Assembly: GCF_051106095.1 (NCBI RefSeq) | Contig: NC_135793.1 | Span: 1,531,501 to 1,595,500 of the forward strand | From: Pogona vitticeps | Taxonomy: Eukaryota > Chordata > Lepidosauria > Squamata > Agamidae | Length of the DNA stretch: 64,000 nucleotides | Direction of reading: 5' to 3' | In this document: piece by piece, positions 10,901 through 22,900 of the stretch | Position numbering within the stretch: position 1 is the stretch's first letter | How the letters are laid out: each line of letters starts with the position of its first letter | Made by a program: the position numbers and the translations under genes | Notes under the pieces: model-generated | Told to the model about the DNA's origin: nothing | Databases searched by the model: none | The model's input: only the letters and a program-made list of their open reading frames with translations

Positions 10901-13900
10901 CCCCGAGTAGGTGCTGTCTAGGGGGGCAGGGTAGAAATCTAATAAATAAATAAAATAATTGAAATCAGGGGGAGAAAAGGTTGGGAAGAGATGAGGTCTT
11001 ACAATGTTCTGTAGTAGGCAAAGCATATATTCCTTTAATACCGAGTTGAGGTCAGTCACAGTGTTTCAAGAGCATGTATAATGTATATCCAGCTAATGTG
11101 GTTTAAGAAAGATGTCAAAAAATTGCCTTCTTTTTTTTCCCTAGACTTGCTTCAAATATTACATGAGTGATGATATCAGCCGAGACGTGGATGGAATGGA
11201 CGAACAGTGTAGGTAGGTGTATAAACAAGTCCTCTATGTAGTCAAATTTAGTAGATTTAACGGGATCTTATGTGGACAGATTGTGATCCATGTGGAGGAA
11301 CACTTTCTTCTCATGACCTGCTGGCATGTAAAGGGCTGGTTCCTACTTAGGGATCCACTGGAACCGTGACTTGACATAAATGAACAGGTTACTGGGGCTC
11401 ACTGGTTGTTCACTCCAGCTTTCAGGAGGAATGGCGAAATAAATGAGTGGATTATATAGTCCGGCCGTCGGCAGCTTCTCTTCTGTGATTTGTTTCTTCC
11501 AAACTAACCAGAGGTCTAAACTAGGGCTTGGTCTCAATTTGATTTTGTGAGTGAGTGGAGGCTAGAGAAAGGAAAGTGCTGATGTCCCAGTAAACTTAAG
11601 TATAGAACAGAAATTCTGTTCAGTTTGCTTAGCTGCTTCCACTGCGAGCAGGAGGGATGGAATGGCGTACACCCGAATTCTGCTAGTTCTTACACTCAAA
11701 GTGTAGATCCAAGGTACACAGAAGTACTCCTAGTTCTTTTCACCTTGGATTCTGTTTTTCAGATATCATTCCCCCTGCCCCCATAACCACATGCCAAGTT
11801 GTCATTTTAAAACAGGTGGGAGGTTGCCTTTAATGCGGTAGGACAGAGGTCAAAGCCTCAAGGTGGGCGATAGCTTTATTAGACTGCTTTTTTAAAATAA
11901 AATCAAAAGCAGAAGCTTGCTTTTGGCCCCGTACAAGTTTTCGTCAAGCTGGGTACCAAGAGCTGTGGGTGGTCCAGGGGGGAAAGAAAAAAAAGAAAAG
12001 AAAAATTTAAAAAATCTGGGCCAGATGCATGTGTGTGTTTGCTGCTCTATCCATAGTGGTGGGGTAGCCAGCTTTATGAAGACCTGTATGGAGTCAATAG
12101 CTAGCCTTTTTTTATGAATTTTTATTTTTAGTGATTGAATAAGAGGTCCACTTCCCTTGCCTTCAGATTGTGTACAAGGAAAACATGGCTTTTCCCCCCT
12201 CTTATATTTTCTTTTTCTTTTCATGTGCTCCCCCTCCCCTCAAGGCTGTTTTTTGTAAATCCTAGCCCTGTTGGGATCCTGCCTTTTTGTGCGGAAAACA
12301 ACAAATTGCTATTTCTGAGAGGCGATTCCCCTTCTGCATGGATCATTAGATCAACAAATACCAGATTTTTCAAAATCGGGAGTAGACTTAAGTCCCGTCT
12401 AGTTTCCTTGTTTCGTTTATTTGCTTCTGCATTTCTTTTGGTCTATGTGGTCTCAGGAGACTGACATGGGCATACATTTGGTCTCCCCCACTCCCATCTA
12501 ACAAAACTGCCCACCTGTTATAAGACCTTCAGCATCCTGAGGTGGCTGCATTCGTAACACTCCCCTAAGGAGGTCCTTACAAGAACAGCACTGATCATGC
12601 AGTTTTTGGTGTAGTCGAGTCAAAAGTCTACTCTGTCATGTTCAAGCATATAATGTGTGTCATGTTGCAGCCTAAATATACTGTCTGCTGTTCTCCGTCT
12701 AGTTGATGAGAGGGGCAGTATATGTTGCAGCCCTTAAGCTTCTTATATACTGTGCAGAATACTGATGTAATCAGTAAACAGACTTTGGAGGGTAGAAGTG
12801 TATGTAGTAGAAATCGCCTTAACCTGCCTGTAGCAACACATTCTTTAAAAAATGTTCTAATTCTAATTGCAGGTGGTGTGCTGAAGGTGGAAACTTAATT
12901 TGCTGTGACTTCTGCCATAACGCCTTCTGCAAAAAATGTATATTGCGCAACTTAGGCCGAAAGGAGCTCTCCACCATAATGGACGAAAACAACCAGTGGC
13001 ACTGCTATATATGCCAACCGGAGCCCTTGCTGGACTTGGTCACTGCTTGTGATAGTGTGTTTGAAAACTTAGAGCAATTTTTTCAGCAAAATAGAAAAAG
13101 AATCAGAGTTGACAGTGAGAAAAGTAAAATGTTTGACAACACACTGAAATACTCTCCCAAGAAAAATAGCTCAAACTGTAATGGTGAAGAAAAAAAACCA
13201 GATCGTCCACATTCTGGTTCTCTAACTTATTCCTACAAAGCATTGATGGTGCCAAAAGACCTGCTGAAAAAAACAAAAAAGATGGTCGAGACAACCGTAA
13301 ACATGAATGCTAGTTTTGTAAAATTTTTGAAGAACGCAGCTGAAAACTCTGAAATAAACCGTACTGTGCACTTACGTCAGCTGAAGGCTTTTAAATCTGT
13401 CTTGAGTGACATCAAAAAGGCTCATCTGGCTTTGGAGGAAGGTATCAATCTGGAGATCCAAGCTCTGAATGCTAAATTTGGGGGGAAAAATACCAAAGAA
13501 GGGGCAGCCGAAATCAAATTGTCTACCAGTGAAGTAAAGAAAACGGAAGGAAAAGAGTTGAAAGAGCATAATGACACAGCAGAGATCAGTAAGTGTACAG
13601 ATCAGAACACACCATCGGTGGAACAAACAGGAAGCAAGAAATCCAACTGTAGAGATAAAAAAACTGGGAAAAATGGAGGCCTCCAGTATGAACCCAATAG
13701 CCCTGAGGCCACAGACATGGATATTGTCTCTGTCCCCTCGTCGGTGCCGGAAGATATCTTTGAATCTGGTATGGAAGCACAGAAGGCGGGTGAACAGGGC
13801 CCTGGAAGCAGACCCACAGAACAAGGGGCCGTCAGTGCCAACCTGAAGTGCAAAGACAGTAGGGGAGGAGTGAAATTAATGCCGTCTTCAAAAGTTAAAA

Positions 13901-16900
13901 AAGAATTGTTTGTGAAACTAACTCCAGTTTCCCTGTCTAGCTCTCCTGTGAAAGCGGAAGATTCAGATGGAAAGTCAGAAAAGGAGGACAAGAAAGACGA
14001 TGGAAAAGAAAACCACAGTGCTGAGCATGTATCGGAGAGTGAAGCCTTTTCCTTGGCAGAAGACCAGGATCTCAGAAGGTCTCCACGTGTTAAAACCACG
14101 CCTCTGAGACGCCCAACAGACTTGAACACTGTAGTGTCAAACTCAGAAGAGGACAGTAATGATGTGCAGAGTGAGAAGCAGAGGAGAAAACCTGCACAGT
14201 TGAAAAGAAAAACGGATAAGCAGAGTTCTCCGGATAGCACGGTGCTGAGTCCTTCCCCTAAACCGAACACCATGGACCAAAGTTCTGATTCTGATGAGGT
14301 ACCAGCAGTCCTCCAAGAAGTGGCTATGATGAGCCACAGTTCCTCAGATATTGACAGCAACAGCGAGGCGCCCAAGGATACATCAAGTAAGAAGCAGGCA
14401 GTGAAAGAAGACAATGGAAAACGAAAACGGAAAAGTTCCACTTCCGGATCGGATTTTGAGGCAAAAAAATTGAGCAAAGACTTAGCTGCTGCTGCTAAAA
14501 AGAAACGCCAGACTCGTTCTGATTCTTCTAATTATGATTCTGAGTTAGAAAGAGAAAATAAAGCTGCCTCTCCTAACAAAGCTAGCAAGAAGGGTCCAGA
14601 GGCAGAGAGTTGTGGTTTTTCAGAAAAGGAAACAAATGACAGAGAAAAAGGGTGTTCAGAAGAGCAGGAGGGTGAATGGGGCAATGAAGGAGATGATCTT
14701 GAACCCTCTGCTCAGGAGGAAGAGAAGCTTGGTGGTTCTTCAGAAGGTATGTTGGGGAAAGAGGCCACTCCTAAGGAGAAGCAGGCGAGAGAGGTGAAAG
14801 AAAGAGCTGCCAAAGCTAAGCAGAGCGCGTCACCTGAAAAGGAAGAGGGTGGTGTTTCCAGCAAGAGAAGCCGGCGTGCAAAAGATGGACCGGACATCTC
14901 TTCCGATGATGCCGGCCAGCCCCTAAATCAAGAGCTGAGTGGTGGGTCCTCAGACGATGGTAGGAAAAAAGCTAGAAAAGGCACCACCAGAAGTGTGAAC
15001 CAGAGAAGAGCCTCTGCAAGAGGGCAAAGCGATTCTTCCTCTGATGCTGAGAAACCTCCTTCTGAAAAAGAGAGTGTTGGTGGCCCTGGAATGAACACAA
15101 AGAAACAAGGCACCCTTGAGGGGAAGAATAGGAGGAGCTTGAGAGAGAGAGCGTCTAAAAAGCCCCAGGGGGACACTTCACACAACGAGAAATCTCCCCA
15201 GAATGAGGTGGTGGGTGACAGTTCAGAAGATAACTTAAATAAAAAAGGAAGTTGTGCTAAAGAAAAGAAAAAAGTGAACCCCAAAAGGAGGAATTCAAAC
15301 AAGCCGAGGGTTGACTTGCTTTCCTCTTCTGAGGAAGACTTTTACGAGGAGAAGAAGAACAAGAAAAGAGGGGGGGCAGCCGCAAAGGGGAGCAGCAAAG
15401 GGACTCGTGAAGGGAGAGGGAAGAAGGCTGTCAAGAAACCAAAGAACGAAGCCGTCACGACAACGTCGTCCTCATCAAATGAGGCTGAAAATGAGGAGCT
15501 GAATTCCGCAGACGAGGGGAGCAGTGATGAGCAGAAAATTAAGCCGGCAGATACCAAACTCGGATTTTGTCAATCTTCAGGTGTGCAAAAGTTTAAGTCT
15601 GAACATTGGTTATTTACGGTACCAAGCATAACCTAAACATCTGTGATAAAACAGACCTGGTGGCCTGCAATTTTTTTTTAAAAAAATCCCTTTCTGTTGT
15701 GTTGTGAATCTGGGTTTTGGGGCTGGTGTCTGCAGTCGTATTTCCATTTTGGACTGGTGTTCCGTTGCCTCTTAAAAACTCAGGAAATGTTGTTGGCAGA
15801 TAAACTCCAGCCTCCCTGCTTCCCACAGTTTCTGTCTGTCCCTGGATCCTGAATAGGGGAAGTTTTTAGTAGCCAAGTTGCTCACCTCCCCTTATACCTA
15901 GAGTCTTTGTAGGTATTGAGAAAACTGGCTTGGTTGGAGGATTTTACTTCCATTTACAGCCGTTCCTAGCGGTATTTGCACCACGATGCCAACAAGTCAA
16001 AGAAGGGGAGGGAAACAGTGGTGGGTGAGAGGCAGAGGATTGCCAGTGCCTTAAGCCTGGCCTAGCCAGTCAAAACCCCTAGAAGAGTGCATGCGTTCAT
16101 CTGCAGGTTCACACACACCCTTAGCCCTGGCAGCGTAAAGCTGAGTAGATAAAGCTAAGGGTTTTTTCCCCAAAAAAGGAACATTTTAGTCCTGCATATA
16201 CAATAACGGGGCAAGTCTGTCGCTTTGCCCTGGCTTTCGAAGGGGCTGCAAGGGGTTATTGGGGAGATGCTGACCTCGCTTGGAGGCTGCCATGGTTGGA
16301 GTCCCCAGGAGACTTTGGGGGCTTTAATGCAGGGTTCATCTGTCACTCTCTAGCCGTTGGTTCCACCTTCTGTCTCCAGCATGCTGTGTATTACTTTTGA
16401 TCACCTTCCCTCCCCCAGTTGCTCAAAATCACATGTGTCTTTTCTCTTTATATTCTTACCCCACAAGAGTCAGACTGAACACAAAGAATCCATGAATAGG
16501 GTTGGTGGAGGAGGCACCTAAGCAAAGAGGGGCTACTTAATGTTTTCTCTTGGTCATCCTGGAAGTGTTTGGGCTTGATTCAGGCCACATTAATGCACTT
16601 CTCTTGTTTCAGATCACACTTCTCTAAAGGAACTTCACATTCCTCTCTCAACGCCTCAGGGTGTGAATGTGTCATTGAATTCATCCTTCTGGTGACAAGC
16701 CTCAAACCTTAGCCAGGTGGTGCGCAAGTGGTAGCCACGCTGTGTGCCATCAGGGCCATGCCCAGAGTCCTGCCGGCTTGTAGAAGTTGCCAGACCTTAA
16801 TGCCCCACCGGGCTGCTTCCATGCCACCATGAGTTGGCTGTGAAGGATTGTGTGGTCTTTGTACTTTGTCTAAATAAAGATGCAGCTTCTGCAGAGTTGC

Positions 16901-19900
16901 TCTATTTAGCTGTTTCATTTTGATCTCCCACTTTTCTCTGGGTTACCATTCAGGTAGTTATCTTACATGGTGAGGTAGAGTTTTAGGTTGAGCTTCATGG
17001 CCAAGCAGGGCATTTAGCCACACAAGACTCTTGAAGTGGTTTTCAAAATGACCAAGGAGAGAGTTCCTTACAGCTGAATAATAGGATATAGTACAAAAGG
17101 AAATGTAACTGAGGCACTAGGTCTTCCTTTCAGATTTCTTGCAGCTGCAATTTCCCCAGCTTTGGCACTGTTTACAGGCTGCTACCGCTGCAGTATTTAT
17201 GTATTCAGATAAAAATGTAATGCCTTGTTTTGGATCAAAAATTAAAGTGCTGGTAGATATCATTAATTGTAAGGGCAGGAGCCAGCATGTTTATATTGTC
17301 AGTATCTATGAATTGCTTATACTGAATTTTGCTAAGCAGCATGCAGACAATACAGAATAAAACTGCATTTGTGCCATACTCTATATGAACATTTCTAGAA
17401 TCCAAGTGAATATTTACAGCAGCATTAAGCACATTGCCATAACTTGGAGCTGAATATAGCTGATGATTCACGAGTCCCCCAGTCAAATTTGTCGTTGTGT
17501 GCTGCACACCACCAGGATTCAGTTAGAGGCAAGTCAATTAAATAATATTTGCAGCTTCAACTTGTGCCATTGTAATTAGGCGGGCATTAGTATTCCTTTG
17601 GATTCTGGCCATTCTATTTTTTCACCCACAGATACCAACCTTTGCTAAAAATATTTTTTTAAAAGGCATGTGAACTGGTCACTCTATAGAGTTAGTGCAA
17701 TATGACCAGAGTTATAATCATCAGCTTACAGCCTCTTTATTCCTACTATAAGTACTTTCCAGCCTTTGTTGCAAGCTTCGTTGGTTGTATGGGCTTAAGA
17801 TGCAACTTTGTGTAGCAGCACCAAAATCAGAAATGTTGTTTTATAAGAAACAGCTTGATGGAGTAAGGTGGTGATCCCTTTTGGTGACAGTATTTGGGAG
17901 TACAAAGGTGCATTTTTTCCCTCCATGCTAAATGTGCCTGTCTTGTTTTCTTTCCAAAGGAGATGAAGGGGAGACTCAGCCAGCACCTGTTCACATGGGA
18001 GAGGAGGAAGATGACGACGACGATCCCGAGAATAGGTATGATTCCATCCGTAAGGACTTAAAAGCGATTATAACACACCCTAGGCGTGGGCGCAAACAAG
18101 AGCAACGGAGCAGCAAGCAGGTTCTAAAAACCAGAAGTGCCTGCCTTGTAACGACTCGCTCACAGGCTTCCCGCAAGTTTGAACGAGAGGCCAGAAAACA
18201 AACCCCTAAATCCAGAAATGAAAAGAAAATAAGAAAGTACATTTAAGTGTTAACGCACACACCTTGGCATAGGGTGTGTTATAAAGGCATTGCAGGACTG
18301 TCTGTTTTGAGTTTCCATGTAAAATGCAGATTCTGTGTAAATTGTATATTTAGATGCACTTAATAAAATAGCGGTTTGATATTTATGGGTGGCCCGCAGG
18401 GATAGGATTCTCACAACAATTATTTAGTATTACGACAGAAGCTTTGTTTTGAGCTTTGAATATCGTTTCATCCAGTATTCAAGTTAGTTTTTCTGAAGCC
18501 TCAATTAGAAAGCAGACGCAGCCTCGGGGCGTGGCTTTTGGAGGGACCAGTCTTCCCAAGCATTCACACCTTATCTCAGAAGTGAATGCTGGTGGCATAA
18601 TCATGTGTTAACTTAATTTTGTACCTGGTTCAGTTATTTTGAGTGAGGCTTTTCTTGTTTGGGTTGGGGTTGCATGTTAGATTAAAACATGTTCATCACT
18701 ATATATTTGGCATTAAACTGTAATGTTAAAATATTACAATCGTCAAAGGTCTTGGTTTTTCAGATTTCAGGAATCTTCTAGTAACAAAAGAATAAAATGG
18801 AACTCATGTAATTGCCAAATAATAAATGAGGAAAATTTAAAACCAATGGAGGAGGGTGGATTTTCAGTTGTCACACTCAGGCTGCAATCCTGGACTGACT
18901 AACTTTGAAATGGACCTCCCTGATCTCCTTTTTAGAGCAAGCCCATACAAGGTGTAATGCTCTTAGAGAATCAGCAGCGTGTAACTATGCATGATGTTGG
19001 TTACCGAGCAGTACAGTATTTTGGAAATGACATATTTTTGACAACATGTGCAATTGGCTTTATGAGGATAAAAAGTTGTTACCAATTTAACTAGTATTTA
19101 TCTCCATAAATATAGAAAGAAAACCTGCCCCCCCTTTTTTGTATGTACCTGAAAATAACTTTGACACTTGTTCTCCCATTTGAAAAGGGGTACAAATAAA
19201 AATGCTGCTAATCTAGTTTTTACTAGGTTTACACAAGCAATGTTTAAACAAATGTTTAATAATGAACTTTAATAACTGCTTCATAATTGACAGGATAGAA
19301 TGATAAGCATACTGTTGGGGAAGAATTTGAAGACTTTCTTTCAAAGACTTAAACTTTGCTTCTTTCTTTAATTAAAAATTTTTAAAAGCATTTCTAAAGG
19401 ATAGACAGATGATAGGAAAATTATTTTCCTTGGGTAATTATCCTTCATTTAATTTCTTAACACGTAGCAGTGATTCCTTAAGTAATGTTTTCATCATAAA
19501 GAATAATTTTATTTAGTAAATAAAAGTTCCTGGAATTGCTTTTCAGTGGGCACAGCCCTGAATTACTGTATAATCCAGGAAGGAATCAGTCTACCTCTCT
19601 TAGAGTTGGTGTTCATTAGAAAATTGTCTTGACCGATATGCAAGCTGACCCGTATTATACCATATTGAAATACTTCATTTTTGTATCCGGATACTGCAGT
19701 TAAGGAGTGGTTTCACTGACCATGTGCATCAGAGAGATCCTAAGACCTGTCTGCAGTGGTCCAGAAGGACATGGATGGGGTTTTTTTTGGGGGGGGCTCC
19801 TTCCTCCAGTTCAAGAGCACTTAATATAGAGGGTGCCCTTCCTGTTCCTCATTGGTGAGCTGAACTAATGCTTTCTGCTTGCTTTTGGGATCCTTGCCGG

Positions 19901-22900
19901 CTGGACTCCTGTTGAATGGTCAGTGATTTTTTGCCATGTCACACCAGCCTCAGACTTTCAAGTCAAGGCGCTTAGGCTTGCAGTTTTAACTTTTTGCTAG
20001 CTTTTTGGACAAAACACTGACTTCTTTCAGGCCAAAGAAGGATGCTAGAGATGGGTAGTCACGTTACAACTTGAACAGTTGTACCACTAGCTTTCTTTAT
20101 CTGAAGAAATTATTTTAACATGCTTCTATTAAAATGTTAAAAAAATCTTGCCAAAGTGCAATATTATAGTGATACTTAATATAACAGACAGTGCTGTATT
20201 TCATTGTGGTGTGTATATGTTTCTTATTGGTTTGTCTGAACTTATAAATAGTGCTGTTTTACTATGCTTGGAGTTATTTTTGTTCATAAAGAGATTCATC
20301 GTGTATTCATGCACAATGCCTTTGAAGTATTTGATGGATGCAATAAATTTTTGTAAAACATGTTTCTCGTGCAAGCATTTAATTTTAAGAAAAATAAAAC
20401 ACTTTTTTTCTTCTAAGTTATAATAGGGAATGAGTTACTAAGATATTTTCATTCATATTTAGGTTTTCTCCACATTCAGTTTAACATTTCTGTGATTCCC
20501 CTACTTTAAAGCTAAAATATGTTAGATGTCATACATGAGATAAAATGAAACATCTCATTAATACATCTTTCCAGTTTTCCCCTTATCTCTTTCCTACGTT
20601 GAGGTAAGCGTGGAGGGTACCAAATGTATACATGTTCCTTGGTTCCAGAGTCAGCGTATCCTGGGAGTTTTACACATGTATTCAAGATTTTCCATAATCT
20701 TTACAGTTAGGTTCCCCCCTCCAGGGATGGGATTCATGTCTACATGCTGGCAAACTGCTTAACCCCAGTAACCTTCCTCCTCTTAATAGTAAAAAGCAAC
20801 AAACCTGTGCATATTTAGTTTTGCAATTCAAACCGCAGTGTAAGAGGTGGTGAAATAATTGAAAGAGAGCAAACATTGGCCTCTTCATTACTGTGAATGA
20901 AATAAACAAATATGGATGTCATAATTGGCAATATTAATGCCGGGGGGGGATGCTGCTGATGAGCAAAACTGCAAATTGGCTGTGAACAAATTTCAGAGGG
21001 TCACGTGTGCCCACTTTGGGTCTCAGCCCGATTCCTTTCCAGTTGGAGGCTTCTTAAGACTAGGTTTACAGGTAAAATGAAGTTATCAAGTCATGTAGGA
21101 GCTTTCATGTAAAATAGAATGTTCATTTTTTTTTTCAATGAACAGACTTACACTCTGAGTCAAAACAAGAGAGAGAACCTTAACAAGATTCTCGTTTCCA
21201 GTTAGCTTCAGGGTCATTATTGTCCCCTTTATCATAACTCTTTTTCATACCCAACATGAATGTGCAAAACTTTGTTCCCTGTGAGGTGGATTGTAATCTA
21301 TCAGTTCTAATGAATTCAAATCTCCTGTCTTTGCTGTTGGATTAGGACAATGAAAATACTGGTGGGTAAGGGGGAAATTATTATTGTTGCTTCTGGTGGG
21401 CTTTGAAACTCAACATGTGACAAATGGTATTTAAGTAACTTTCCATTTAAAATGAATGTCTTTGTGCTTCAACACCTTTTGTGGCTTCTCATTTTCATGG
21501 TTTCCTTGAATGAAGTTCTTGTTCTTGGTCTCCCTTGTTGACCATATCAGTTAAGTTTTTGGAACAAAACCTGAAGGTTTTTGACTAACATTCAAATAAA
21601 ATTGGAGGTGTTTTTTTAAAGTGATTTTTTTCATTATACAGTATAATGCTTACCCCTCAGTTTGATGAAGCCGTTATGTCTGTTGACATGATCCCTCAGG
21701 GATTGATGTTAGAGTTGGCATCTTCTATGTTTCTCACTCATGGGATGATATCTGTTGGCACAGGCTGGTCTCATTCCTGTGCCACGACACTCAAAAGGTC
21801 ATAAAATTTGAGGATGGGGCACAGGAGTTTGCAAAAGCAGGGCCCACTGAGTTGAAACTGATACAGAAACACCTGGCTACATGTTTGAAGTTTTGTATAC
21901 ACATGAAATAATTAGGAAATGATGAAAACACAGTACATCTGTCAATAGCTTACTTTCTTAAAGCTTTAGAAAAACATTGTTAACTTTTCCCATCCTTGCA
22001 TTTGAACCTTGCTTATGTAAATACTTCAGAGATACACCCTAACTGCACCAATATCTGCACAGCATCTCTGTGATGTTTGATAGCTAAGGATTTTTTCACC
22101 CCTAAACTGTATCTTTTCTCCTGCACTGTTGTTTTTTCAAGTATCGGCCAGCTGTTGATAAGAATATACCAGTATATACCATTCCCACGCAGGCCTGGTC
22201 TCATATCTCTGCTTGCTTTAGCCTCTTGGAGTCAGAGATAATGAACCAGAGATGTCAGCTGGGGAAAATTAGATCTCTCTACAACTTGGGAGGGTCAAGG
22301 ACAGAAAGAATGTGTTGATCCACATTAGTCCATTAAAAATGCATCATAAAATGGAATGATGCTGTGTGTAAACAATGGTAGCAAAGGAACATTTTTGAAA
22401 ATATTTTTAAGTTGTTAATGCATTCTGAAACAGTATTTCTTCAGTGAAAACAGATCAGAGATGTGAATTTTAGTGTGTTTCAGCTAGCCATAGAATATAT
22501 AGGCTGATAGGATTCACAGTTGCATAAATAAGATGCATGCACAGCTGTAGTATTGAGAAGCCTTAACCCAGCTTTTTTGCAGTTGCAGGGGGAATTTCAG
22601 CCAGACAGCCATACTCTCTAGAGCCACCCTACTGTCAGGGGAAACGAGACAGTATAGTTTTCTCCTTGTACCACTGCTGGTCATTTTGACCTCTCTCACT
22701 TCTCCTGGCATGAGAAGAAAAGAGCCACTCATTTGGAAAGGATACACTGATTGTTTTCCTCTATGAGGACTAATGGTTTGTATTGTTGTCATTGAAAGAA
22801 CAGGCAGCAAATAAAAGCTCCCAAGTATGAAAAATTTAGCAGTCTAGTGTTGTACTGAACACTGTCAGTCCACAAAACATGACAACATTGGGCAGGGGTT

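Noticed and set aside
13602-14477. 291-codon open frame on the minus strand inside ATRX exon 9
   Set aside because: Antisense shadow of the Lys/Ser/Glu-rich coding exon; its Phe/Ser/Leu-rich product is what such codons give in reverse and has no family resemblance.
15581-15636. Read-through of exon 9 into intron 9 as an alternative C-terminus
   Set aside because: Only 18 codons, no conserved or compositional signal, and no poly(A) signal nearby, unlike the exon 10 case.
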